NCBI RefSeq assembly: GCF_001050035.1
Contig: NZ_CVTA01000027.1
Coordinates: 1-34,904 of the forward strand
Reading direction: 5' to 3'
DNA: 34,904 nucleotides
DNA from: Mycolicibacterium komanii
GTDB lineage: Bacteria > Actinomycetota > Actinomycetes > Mycobacteriales > Mycobacteriaceae
Shown here: positions 18,318 to 30,644 of the stretch, piece after piece
Position numbering within the stretch: position 1 is the first letter of the stretch
Layout: the number at the start of each line of letters is the position of its first letter
Position numbers and translations under genes: made by a program
Notes under the pieces: model-generated
The model's input: the letters and a program-made list of their open reading frames with translations, nothing else
Databases searched by the model: none
What the model was told of the DNA's origin: nothing

Positions 18318-20003
18318 ATGAGCACCGGTTTTGAGCAGCGCCGATCCGCACAACAGCCGCTCGACAACACCGGGTTCGGCGACCTCACGGCCGGTTTCGT
18401 GCCCTTTCCCGCCGACCGCGCCGACGAATACCGGCGCGCGGGCTACTGGACCGACGAACCGCTCGACTCGATCCTGACCGACGCGGTCGCGGCGTGGCCC
18501 GACCGAACCGCGGTGATCGACGGCGACGTCAGCTATACGTTCGCCGAACTGAACGCCCGGGCCGATCGGATCGCGGCAGCGCTGGCCGACCGTGGCATCT
18601 CCCCCGGTGACCGCGTGCTGCTGCAACTGCCGAACACCTGCGAATTCGCCGTGGCCCTGTTCGGGGTGCTGCGCGCCGGCATCGTCCCCGTCATGTGTCT
18701 GCCCGGTCACCGGTCGGCGGAACTGAGCCACTTCGCCGCGGTCAGTGGCGCGGTTGGGCTGACCGTGCCCGATGTAGTCGGTGGCTTCGACTACCGCGAG
18801 CTCGCCGACGAACTCGTCAGGGACAACCCCGCGATGCAACACGTGTTCGTCCACGGTGAGCCGGGACGGTACGAATCCTGGTCCGCGCTGGCCTCTTTCG
18901 ACGGTCCGCGCACCGAGCGCCCACCCGTCGACCCCGATGCGCCCGCACTTCTCCTGGTGTCTGGCGGCACCACGGGCCTGCCGAAGCTCATCGCCCGCAC
19001 CCACAACGACTACCTCTACACCGCCAGGTCCAGCGCCCGGGAGTGCCACCTCAGCGGCGACGACGTCTACCTCGTGGTGTTGCCCGCCGGGCACAATTTT
19101 CCGCTGGCCTGTCCCGGACTGCTGGGGTCGATGAGCGTCGGCGCCACATCGGTTCTCACCACCGACGCCAGCCCCGAGGCCGCGTTCGCGTTGATCGACC
19201 GGCACCAGGTCACCGTCACGGCGCTGGTGAACGCGCTGGCGAAGGTGTGGACCCAGGCATGCGAATGGGAGCCGGTGCTGCCCACGTCGCTGCGACTCGT
19301 GCAGGTTGGCGGTTCGCGGATGACGCCGCAGGAGGCCGAGTACATCCTGTCCGGCCTCACCCCCGGGCTGCAGCAGATCTTCGGCATGGCCGAGGGCATG
19401 CTGAACTTCACCCGCCCAGGCGATCCCGTCGATGTCGTCGTCAACACCCAGGGCAGACCGATGTCACCGCACGACGAGATGCGGGTCGTTGACGACTCCG
19501 GCGCGGAGGTGGCGCCCGGCGAGGAAGGCGAACTGCTGGTGCGCGGCCCGTACACGCTCAACGGCTATTACCGCGCCGACGAGGCGAACGCGCGCTCGTT
19601 CACCCCCGACGGTTTCTATCGCAGCGGCGACCGCGTGCGCATCTTCGCCGACGGTCCGCGCGCGGGCTACGTCGAGGTGACCGGCCGCATCAAGGACGTG
19701 ATTCACCGCGGCGGTGAGACGGTCTCGGCGTCGGACCTCGAGGAGCATCTGTTCGCCCACCCGGCTATCTACGCAGCCGCGGCGGTGGCGCTCCCGGACG
19801 AGTTCCTCGGCGAGAAGATCTGCGCCGCAGTGGTGTTCAAGGGCGCTCCGATCTCGCTGGCGGAACTCAACGGATTTCTCGACGATCGCGGCGTCTCGGC
19901 CCACTGCAGGCCCGACGTGCTGGCGCCGTTGCCCGCGCTGCCCAAGACCGCGGTGGGCAAGGTGGACAAGAAGAAGGTCGTCACCTCGTTGCGCCGAAAC
20001 TGA
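18318..20003 (+). CDS. mbtA: Aryl-AMP ligase MbtA (salicylate / 6-methylsalicylate activating)
   Basis: Stand-alone adenylation enzyme of 561 residues (M. tuberculosis MbtA 565) that converts an aryl acid plus ATP to aryl-AMP and loads the carrier domain of MbtB. Motifs: LVSGGTTGLPK (214-223), FGMAEGMLNFT (355-365), YRSGDRVRI, and a C-terminal Lys-containing KTAVGKVDKKK. In the aryl pocket HNFPLACPG gives Cys265, and Leu362 follows; DhbE-type 2,3-dihydroxybenzoate enzymes have Ser and Val there, so this is the salicylate-type pocket. The frame stays open for 2 kb upstream, antisense to mbtB; the ATG at 18318 after CGAGG gives the normal N-terminus. It is divergent from mbtB and convergent with the 6-MSA-type PKS. 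Confidence 0.94.
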   Translation: MSTGFEQRRSAQQPLDNTGFGDLTAGFVPFPADRADEYRRAGYWTDEPLDSILTDAVAAWPDRTAVIDGDVSYTFAELNARADRIAAALADRGISPGDRVLLQLPNTCEFAVALFGVLRAGIVPVMCLPGHRSAELSHFAAVSGAVGLTVPDVVGGFDYRELADELVRDNPAMQHVFVHGEPGRYESWSALASFDGPRTERPPVDPDAPALLLVSGGTTGLPKLIARTHNDYLYTARSSARECHLSGDDVYLVVLPAGHNFPLACPGLLGSMSVGATSVLTTDASPEAAFALIDRHQVTVTALVNALAKVWTQACEWEPVLPTSLRLVQVGGSRMTPQEAEYILSGLTPGLQQIFGMAEGMLNFTRPGDPVDVVVNTQGRPMSPHDEMRVVDDSGAEVAPGEEGELLVRGPYTLNGYYRADEANARSFTPDGFYRSGDRVRIFADGPRAGYVEVTGRIKDVIHRGGETVSASDLEEHLFAHPAIYAAAAVALPDEFLGEKICAAVVFKGAPISLAELNGFLDDRGVSAHCRPDVLAPLPALPKTAVGKVDKKKVVTSLRRN

Positions 20004-20056
20004 ACTTCTGCAGCAGAATCCGCCGAGTTTTCGCGCAAATCTTCAGTTTCGGCGCG
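19991..20056. repeat. 66-bp palindromic repeat, copy 1, between mbtA and PKS 3' ends
   Basis: A perfect 14-bp inverted repeat (arms 19991-20004 and 20042-20055) spans the last codons and stop of mbtA and ends 8 bp from the PKS stop. Aligned without gaps it resembles the repeat at 26687-26752, with matching central TTTTCG-GCA. It lies between convergent genes and could act as a bidirectional transcription or RNA-decay barrier; there is no T-tract. Confidence 0.7.
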
Positions 20057-20063
20057 GACGCGC

Positions 20064-25235
<5,172 letters not shown>

Positions 25236-25253
25236 GTCAGCTTTGTCCTGAAG

Positions 25254-25272
25254 TCTGGATAGCCTTGCCTAA
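25254..25272 (-). promoter_or_regulatory. IdeR-type iron box upstream of the 6-MSA-type PKS
   Basis: On the minus strand TTAGGCAAGGCTATCCAGA fits 16 of 19 consensus positions. It lies 18 nt before the GTG start, the same placement as the boxes of mbtB and mbtT. The remaining 136 bp up to the anti-sigma gene show no gene. Confidence 0.75.
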
Positions 25273-25408
25273 GAAGCCACACGCCATGGCGGCCATACTG
25301 GCATAACCGTGCTGATTTGTGGGACCTACGCAGGCGGCGCGAGCGTGGTGCCCGTCACGTCAAAAGGGCTTGCCGCGACGTCAATTCACGCCGCTGCGCG
25401 GTGCCGCG

Positions 25409-26107
25409 TCACAGGTTGCGGACGGCCAGCGGTTCGTCGCTGCCCGACACGCGGATGTCGATGCTGCGGATCTCGGAGGTGGGGATGCTCGTCGCCGCCG
25501 ACAGCCCGGTCGCTTCGTCCCCCGCCGGACGCCACGACCCGACGGCCGTCTGCACGCCGTCGCGCGTCGTCACCACGATGTCGTAGCTCTCGACGTCGCG
25601 CGCCCAGTCCTTGGTGTACTCACACGCCCAGTTGAGCTCGGTGCCCCACTTCTTCTCGGAGACCGCCAATTGCGCGGTCAGGCCCTGGCGCTGACCGGGC
25701 TGCATCGGCTCGAGCGCCACCGTCTGCACCGACGGCGTGCGCGGGAACACCGTCGCACCGACTACGCCGCCGACGATCGCGAGGGCGGCCGCGACGGCCA
25801 CCGTCGCCGCAAGCATCGTGCGGCGCGATCGTCGCTGACGCTTCGCCGCCGCCTGGGCCAGCGACGCAACGTCGGAATCGGCGGGTGCCTCCCCCAGATC
25901 GGTCAGCGCGAGGGCCTCATCGCGGCTGAGCGCACTCAGGATCGCCGGCATCTCTTCCAGCTCGGTCAGCTCGGCGGCGCGCGCCGGGTTCGCGGCGAGG
26001 TAGTCCTCGTAGGTGCGCCGGTCCTCCAGACTCATCGCGCCGAGCACGTACGCCGCATCCCATTCGGCGAGGTCGTCGTCGGGTGTCCGGCCGAACTCCT
26101 GGCTCAT
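25409..26107 (-). CDS. Membrane anti-sigma factor, RslA/RskA-like, without zinc ligands
   Basis: Protein of 232 residues: a cytoplasmic N-terminal anti-sigma domain with EWDAAYVLGAMSLEDRRTYE (15-34), one membrane helix (about 98-121, after a basic KRQRRSRR) and an extracytoplasmic domain of about 110 residues of the RskA type. The ATG overlaps the sigma gene stop as ATGA, so the pair is co-translated. In SigL-type partners such as M. tuberculosis RslA a His and a CxxC motif bind zinc; here the matching positions read DLAEWDAA and ANPAR, with no His or Cys in the first 100 residues. Binding of the adjacent sigma factor is inferred from gene order and family. The C-terminal domain would sense an envelope signal. 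Confidence 0.85.
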   Translation of the reverse strand: MSQEFGRTPDDDLAEWDAAYVLGAMSLEDRRTYEDYLAANPARAAELTELEEMPAILSALSRDEALALTDLGEAPADSDVASLAQAAAKRQRRSRRTMLAATVAVAAALAIVGGVVGATVFPRTPSVQTVALEPMQPGQRQGLTAQLAVSEKKWGTELNWACEYTKDWARDVESYDIVVTTRDGVQTAVGSWRPAGDEATGLSAATSIPTSEIRSIDIRVSGSDEPLAVRNL

Positions 26108-26619
26108 TGGACAACCCCCCTTTCCTGCAGCGCAATCCGCAACGCGCGCAACGCGTAATGAAGCCTGGACTTCACGGTGCCCGGTGCGATCCCCTCGTGC
26201 TGGGCGATGTCGGCGACAGTCTGCCCGAGGTAGTAGGCGCGCACGATCGCTGTGCGATGGTCAGCGCTGAGCGATTTCAGCGCGTCGGCTAGCACCCACT
26301 TGTCAACTGCGGGACCGATCGCGTCGAGCGAAGGCCGCTCGGGCAGGTCGTCGGTCTGCAGTTCGCGGCTGAAGCGCGCGCTGCGTCGGTCGTCGATGAC
26401 GAGGTTTCGCGCGACGGTGAACAGCCACGCCCGCGCGCCGTCGCCCGGCTGTTGCAGGATCTCCGGTTTGCGCCACAGCCGCAGCAGCGCTTCCTGCACC
26501 ACATCCTCGGCGAACGGCATGTCGCCGCGCGTGAGCCGCAACACGTACCGCAGCAGCGCCGGGCTGTGCTCGTCGTGGATCGCGCGCAGCAACTCGGCCT
26601 GCGCGGGGTCGGGTGTCAT
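26104..26619 (-). CDS. sigL: ECF RNA polymerase sigma factor, SigL-like
   Basis: ECF sigma factor of 171 residues (M. tuberculosis SigL 177). Region 2 includes FAEDVVQEALLRLWRKPE and ARAWLFTVARNLVIDDRRSARF; region 4 includes the helix-turn-helix TVADIAQHEGIAPGTVKSRL followed by HYALRALRIALQERGV, very close to SigL. It is coupled to its anti-sigma factor. A TGAACC-N16-CGTTGT element 25-60 bp upstream suggests autoregulation. Its position upstream of a PKS gene is interesting because SigL controls PKS genes in M. tuberculosis, but control of this PKS is not shown by the sequence. Orthology with sigL, as opposed to a paralogue, is unproven because the genomic setting differs from Rv0735. Confidence 0.82.
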   Translation of the reverse strand: MTPDPAQAELLRAIHDEHSPALLRYVLRLTRGDMPFAEDVVQEALLRLWRKPEILQQPGDGARAWLFTVARNLVIDDRRSARFSRELQTDDLPERPSLDAIGPAVDKWVLADALKSLSADHRTAIVRAYYLGQTVADIAQHEGIAPGTVKSRLHYALRALRIALQERGVVQ

Positions 26620-26650
26620 CGCTCATCCACCGCGGTCGTCATCGCTGATC

Positions 26651-26678
26651 ACAACGACATTCACCGGTCAATGGTTCA
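26651..26678 (-). promoter_or_regulatory. Candidate SigL-type promoter of the sigma/anti-sigma pair
   Basis: On the minus strand TGAACC, a 16-bp spacer and CGTTGT. Published M. tuberculosis SigL promoters share TGAACC and a CGT-containing -10. Transcription would start about 25 nt before the sigma factor ATG. Confidence 0.55.
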
Positions 26679-26686
26679 ACGCCCGA

Positions 26687-26752
26687 GCCGCGAACGTGCG
26701 CTTATGTGCGAGAAATCGACGGATTTTCGTGCACAAGTTCACGTTCGGCGAC
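26687..26752. repeat. 66-bp palindromic repeat, copy 2, at the hemW 3' end
   Basis: Imperfect palindrome whose outer stem pairs CGAACGTG (26691-26698) with CACGTTCG (26740-26747). It aligns gap-free with the repeat at 19991-20056 and lies immediately after the hemW stop. Where copy 1 has AAACTG in the stem, copy 2 has AACGTG, with compensating changes in the other arm. Confidence 0.65.
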
Positions 26753-26754
26753 GT

Positions 26755-27948
26755 TCAGGCGAGCAGATCGCGCACCACCGCGTCGGCCAGCAGCCGGCCG
26801 CGGTCGGTGAGGACCAGCCGGTCGTCGGCCCGGCGCAGCAGCCCATCGGCCACCGCGACGGCGGCGCGGTCGCGTTCGGACGCGCTCAACACGCTGGTCG
26901 GCAGCCCGTCGCGCAGCCGCACCCGCAGCATCACGTCCTCCATGTGCATGGTGTCGGTGTCGAGGTGCTCGAAGTCGGCCACCGGCAGCCGGCCGTCGGC
27001 CAGCGTCTGCGCATACGCGTTGGGGTGTTTGGCGTTCCACCAGCGCACCGCGTCGACGAAGCCGTGCGCTCCCGGTCCGGCGCCCCACCACTCGCCGCCG
27101 TTCCAGTAACCGATGTTGTGCCGGCACTCGCCGCCCGGCCTGCTCCAGTTCGACACCTCGTACCAAGCGAAACCGGCGGCCGCCAGGCGTGCGTCGACCA
27201 ACTCGTAGCGGCGGGCCAGCACGTCGGCGTCGGGCGGGGCGAGCTCGCCGCGCCGCACCCGCCGCGCCATCGCCGTACCATCCTCGATGACCAGCGCGTA
27301 CGCCGACACGTGGTCGACGCCGGCCTCGACGACCATGTCGACCGAGCGCAGTAGGTCGTCGTCGGACTCCCCCGGCGTGCCGTAGATCAGGTCGAGGTTG
27401 ACGTGCTCGAACCCGGCGGCGCGGGCCTCCCGGGCCGCGGCGAGCGCCCGCCCCGGCGAATGCGTCCGGTCCAGCGTGGCCAGCACATGCGCAGCCGCTG
27501 ACTGCATGCCCAGCGACACCCGGGTGTACCCCGCGGCCAGCAACTGGTCGAACAACGCCGGAGACGTCGACTCCGGGTTGGCCTCCGTGGTGACCTCGGC
27601 GCCCGCGGCCAGCGGGAAGTGTGCCCGCACCGCGTCGAGGACCGCGGCCAAGCCGGGCCCGCCCAGCAGCGATGGCGTGCCTCCGCCGACGAACACGGTG
27701 TCGACCCCGGGGATGCGGCCCAGGTGCCGCGCCGCCAGCGCCAACTCCGCCCGCAGCGCGGTGAGCCAGCCGTCGGGGTTGGCGCCGCCCAGCTCGCCGG
27801 GGGTGTAGGTGTTGAAGTCGCAGTAGCCGCAGCGGGTGGCGCAGAACGGCACGTGAATGTAGACGCCGAACGGCCGCCCGGGCGCAGTAGTCATCGCCGG
27901 CAGCGCCGCCGGTGCGGCGTTCGGACTCCCTGCGGTTCGGACGGTCAC
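26755..27948 (-). CDS. hemW: HemW, radical SAM heme chaperone (formerly HemN-like)
   Basis: Radical SAM protein of about 397 residues. The cluster motif CATRCGYC (Cys36, Cys40, Cys43) follows GVYIHVPF, the next residue after CxxxCxxC being the Asp-Phe pair typical of HemW. Other family marks are VFVGGGTPSLL, RVSLGMQS, LIYGTPGES and the HemW motif HNIGYWNGGEWWGAGPGAHG. HemW binds and inserts heme; family members were long annotated as oxygen-independent coproporphyrinogen oxidase but lack that activity. The start is uncertain: GTG at 27948 is preferred; GTG 27981 and ATG 27894 are alternatives. It is divergent from the sirA operon, as Rv2388c is near Rv2391 in M. tuberculosis. Confidence 0.92.
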   Translation of the reverse strand: MTVRTAGSPNAAPAALPAMTTAPGRPFGVYIHVPFCATRCGYCDFNTYTPGELGGANPDGWLTALRAELALAARHLGRIPGVDTVFVGGGTPSLLGGPGLAAVLDAVRAHFPLAAGAEVTTEANPESTSPALFDQLLAAGYTRVSLGMQSAAAHVLATLDRTHSPGRALAAAREARAAGFEHVNLDLIYGTPGESDDDLLRSVDMVVEAGVDHVSAYALVIEDGTAMARRVRRGELAPPDADVLARRYELVDARLAAAGFAWYEVSNWSRPGGECRHNIGYWNGGEWWGAGPGAHGFVDAVRWWNAKHPNAYAQTLADGRLPVADFEHLDTDTMHMEDVMLRVRLRDGLPTSVLSASERDRAAVAVADGLLRRADDRLVLTDRGRLLADAVVRDLLA

Positions 27949-28028
27949 CCAGCCAGTTTCCCAGACCGCGGTTTTGCTCACCGTGAGCGCAAATCTCGCC
28001 CGGTTAGGGCTGGTGCGGGTGTCCGTGG

Positions 28029-28034
28029 CACAAT
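28029..28034 (+). promoter_or_regulatory. Candidate -10 element for the leaderless sirA-operon transcript
   Basis: CACAAT followed by six bases and then the GTG of the polycysteine ORF. This spacing would start transcription at the GTG itself, i.e. a leaderless mRNA, as described for the M. smegmatis counterpart. Confidence 0.6.
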
Positions 28035-28040
28035 GGCGAC

Positions 28041-28142
28041 GTGACTGCCGGCCGTATCTTCCCCCAGCGCGTATCGCTGGTGGCGCGTCGGCACGTCGAC
28101 TTCAAGCGCGTGTGTACCTGTTGTTGTCTGCCCTGCGCTTGA
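28041..28142 (+). CDS. Polycysteine leader peptide (33 aa), cysteine-responsive attenuator of sirA
   Basis: GTG-initiated 33-codon ORF, rich in basic residues, ending CTCCCLPCA with five Cys in the last nine residues. Such leaderless polycysteine ORFs upstream of sulfur-assimilation genes, including sirA, are established in M. smegmatis: ribosomes stalling at Cys codons when cysteine is scarce relieve repression of the downstream operon. Here it lies 111 nt upstream of sirA, followed by GC-rich inverted repeats and a hairpin covering the sirA ribosome-binding site. No Shine-Dalgarno is seen before the GTG, agreeing with leaderless initiation. Confidence 0.9.
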   Translation: MTAGRIFPQRVSLVARRHVDFKRVCTCCCLPCA

Positions 28143-28231
28143 TCTAGGTCCCAGCCCACCCGTACGTACAGCTGGCCGCCGGATCTGCGCCGCCGGACAG
28201 CCACCCGGTGACCACGCGCGATTCGAAGGCC

Positions 28232-28248
28232 GGCTCCACCAAGGAGCC
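28232..28248 (+). promoter_or_regulatory. Hairpin sequestering the sirA ribosome-binding site
   Basis: GGCTCC-ACCAA-GGAGCC forms a 6-bp stem with a 5-nt loop whose 3' arm contains the GGAG Shine-Dalgarno of sirA, five bases before its ATG. It fits a model in which stalling on the polycysteine leader changes folding and frees the site. Folding is inferred by eye. Confidence 0.6.
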
Positions 28249-28253
28249 ACCCC

Positions 28254-29936
28254 ATGACCACCGCGGAATCCAAACCGAGACCCGCCAAGAAGACCCGCGC
28301 CGAAGGGCAGTGGGCACTCGGATACCGCGAGCCGCTCAACGCCAACGAGCAGTTCAAGAAGGACGACGACGCGCTCAACGTGCGCGCCCGCATCCTCGAC
28401 ATCTACTCCAAGCGCGGCTTCGACAGCATCGACAAGCAGGACCTGCGGGGCCGCATGCGATGGATGGGCCTCTACACCCAGCGTGAGCAGGGCTACGACG
28501 GCACCTGGACCGGCGACGAGAACGCCGATCTGCTCGAGGCCCAGTACTTCATGATGCGGGTGCGTTGCGACGGCGGCGCGCTGAGCGCCGCGGCCCTGCG
28601 CACCATCGGCGAGGTCTCCACCGAGTTCGCCCGCGACACCGCCGACATCAGCGACCGCGAGAACGTCCAGTACCACTGGATCCGGATCGAGGATGTACCG
28701 CAGATCTGGGAGCGGCTGGCCGCGGTCGGCCTGCAGACCACCGAAGCCTGCGGTGACTGCCCCCGCGTCGTGCTGGGCGGCCCGCTCTCGGGTGAATCCC
28801 TCGACGAGGTCCTCGACCCGAGCTGGGCCGTCGACGAGATCGTGCGCCGCTACATCGGCAATCCCGCGTTCTCCAACCTGCCGCGCAAGTACAAGACCGC
28901 GATCTCGGGTTTGCAGGACGTCGCACACGAGGTCAACGACGTCGCGTTCATCGGCGTCAACCACCCCGAGCACGGCCCCGGCCTGGACCTGTGGGTCGGC
29001 GGCGGGCTGTCCACCAACCCGATGCTCGCCCAGCGCCTCGGCGCCTGGGTGCCGCTCGAGGAGGTTCCGGACGTCTGGGAAGGCGTCACATCGGTCTTCC
29101 GTGACTACGGCTACCGGCGACTGCGCAGCAAGGCCCGGCTGAAGTTCCTGATCAAGGACTGGGGCGTGGAAAAGTTCCGCCAGGTTCTGGAGGACGAGTA
29201 CCTGGGTCGCAAGCTGATCGACGGGCCCGCGCCCGAGCCGGTCAAGCATCCCATCGACCATGTCGGGATCCAGAAGCTCAAGAACGGACACAACGCGGTC
29301 GGCGTCGCCCCGATCGCGGGCCGCGTCTCCGGCACCATCCTGACCAAGGTGGCCGACCTCGCCGAGGCGGCGGGTTCGGACCGGATTCGGCTGACCCCGT
29401 ACCAGAAGCTGGTCATCCTCGACGTCCCCGATGACAAGCTCGACGAGCTGGTCGCCGGACTCGACGCGCTGGGCCTGCCGTCGCGGCCGTCGGCCTGGCG
29501 CAAGAACCTGATGGCCTGCACCGGCATCGAGTACTGCAAGCTGTCGTTCGCCGAGACCCGCAACCGCGCGCAGGTTCTGGTTCCGGAGCTGGAGAAGCGG
29601 CTCGAGGACATCAACGCGCAGCTCGACGTGCCGATCACGGTCAACATCAACGGCTGCCCGAACTCATGCGCCCGCATCCAGGTCGCCGACATCGGGTTCA
29701 AGGGCCAGATGGTCGACGACGGTGACGGCAACTCGGTCGAGGGTTTCCAGGTTCACCTGGGCGGAAGCCTCGGGCTCGACAGCGGTTTCGGCCGCAAGCT
29801 GCGCCAGCACAAGGTGCTGGCCACCGAGCTCGGTGACTACATCGACCGGGTGGTTCGCAACTTCGTGAAACAACGCGAGCAGGGCGAGCGTTTCGCTACG
29901 TGGGCAATACGAGCAGACGAGGCGGATTTGCGGTGA
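28254..29936 (+). CDS. sirA: Ferredoxin-dependent sulfite reductase SirA (NirA)
   Basis: Siroheme and 4Fe-4S enzyme of 560 residues that reduces sulfite to sulfide with electrons from ferredoxin (M. tuberculosis SirA/NirA, 555 residues). Cluster ligands are Cys422 and Cys428 (ACTGIEYC) and Cys468 and Cys472 (NGCPNSC), the last also bridging to siroheme. Tyr74 (GLYTQ) and Cys166 (EACGDC) correspond to the Tyr69-Cys161 cross-link seen in the M. tuberculosis structure, offset by the five extra residues here. ATG follows AAGGAG, which lies in a hairpin. It is first in a three-gene operon; its stop overlaps the cysH start as GTGA. Translation is likely controlled by the polycysteine leader. Confidence 0.95.
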   Translation: MTTAESKPRPAKKTRAEGQWALGYREPLNANEQFKKDDDALNVRARILDIYSKRGFDSIDKQDLRGRMRWMGLYTQREQGYDGTWTGDENADLLEAQYFMMRVRCDGGALSAAALRTIGEVSTEFARDTADISDRENVQYHWIRIEDVPQIWERLAAVGLQTTEACGDCPRVVLGGPLSGESLDEVLDPSWAVDEIVRRYIGNPAFSNLPRKYKTAISGLQDVAHEVNDVAFIGVNHPEHGPGLDLWVGGGLSTNPMLAQRLGAWVPLEEVPDVWEGVTSVFRDYGYRRLRSKARLKFLIKDWGVEKFRQVLEDEYLGRKLIDGPAPEPVKHPIDHVGIQKLKNGHNAVGVAPIAGRVSGTILTKVADLAEAAGSDRIRLTPYQKLVILDVPDDKLDELVAGLDALGLPSRPSAWRKNLMACTGIEYCKLSFAETRNRAQVLVPELEKRLEDINAQLDVPITVNINGCPNSCARIQVADIGFKGQMVDDGDGNSVEGFQVHLGGSLGLDSGFGRKLRQHKVLATELGDYIDRVVRNFVKQREQGERFATWAIRADEADLR

Positions 29937-30637
29937 CGGATTTGATGAACGAGATCGAACTGCAGGCACTGGCCGAGCGCGGTGCCGCCGAACTCAACGG
30001 GGCGAGCGCGAACGACGTGTTGCGCTGGACCGACGAGCATTTCGGCGGCAATTACGTGGTGGCCTCGAACATGCAGGACGCCGTGCTCATCGATCTGGCC
30101 GCCAAGGTGCGCCCGGGGGTCGACATCCTGTTCCTCGACACCGGCTACCACTTCGTGGAGACCATCGGCACTCGCGACGCCGTCGAGGCGGTGTACGACG
30201 TCAACATCGTCAACGTGACCGCCGAGAAGAGCGTGGCCGAGCAGGACGAGTTGTTCGGCAAGAACCTGTTCGCCCGCGAGCCCAACGAGTGCTGCCGGAT
30301 GCGCAAGGTCGAGCCGCTGTCCAAGGCACTTCGCGGCTACTCGGCCTGGGTGACGGGCATCCGCCGGGTGGAGGCGCCCACGCGCGCCAACGCGCCGCTG
30401 ATCAGCTGGGACAAGGCCTTTGGGCTGGTGAAGATCAACCCGCTGGCCGCCTGGACCGACGACGACATGCAGGAATACATCGACACCAACGGCGTGCTGG
30501 TCAATCCGCTTGTCTACGAGGGGTATCCGTCGATCGGCTGCGCACCGTGCACGGCGAAGCCCGTCGAGGGCGCCGATCCGCGCAGCGGCCGCTGGGCGGG
30601 CACCGGCAAGATCGAATGCGGGTTGCACGCCTCGTGA
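29933..30637 (+). CDS. cysH: Adenylylsulfate (APS) reductase CysH
   Basis: Protein of 234 residues that reduces activated sulfate to sulfite for SirA. It has the PP-loop-type fold (VVASNMQDAVLID), the Cys pairs Cys120-Cys121 and Cys203/Cys206 (GCAPC) that hold a 4Fe-4S cluster and mark the APS-using bacterial form as opposed to PAPS-only enzymes, and the catalytic Cys229 in the C-terminal ECGLH. The GTG start overlaps the sirA stop (GTGA); an ATG four codons later is the alternative. It is followed eight bases later by the chelatase gene, forming sirA-cysH-che1. Confidence 0.94.
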   Translation: MTDLMNEIELQALAERGAAELNGASANDVLRWTDEHFGGNYVVASNMQDAVLIDLAAKVRPGVDILFLDTGYHFVETIGTRDAVEAVYDVNIVNVTAEKSVAEQDELFGKNLFAREPNECCRMRKVEPLSKALRGYSAWVTGIRRVEAPTRANAPLISWDKAFGLVKINPLAAWTDDDMQEYIDTNGVLVNPLVYEGYPSIGCAPCTAKPVEGADPRSGRWAGTGKIECGLHAS

Positions 30638-30644
30638 GGTCGCA

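Noticed and set aside
19991..20056. Classical intrinsic terminator between mbtA and the PKS
   Set aside because: The stem is strong but the loop is about 37 nt and no T-tract follows on either strand, so it is listed as a palindromic repeat.
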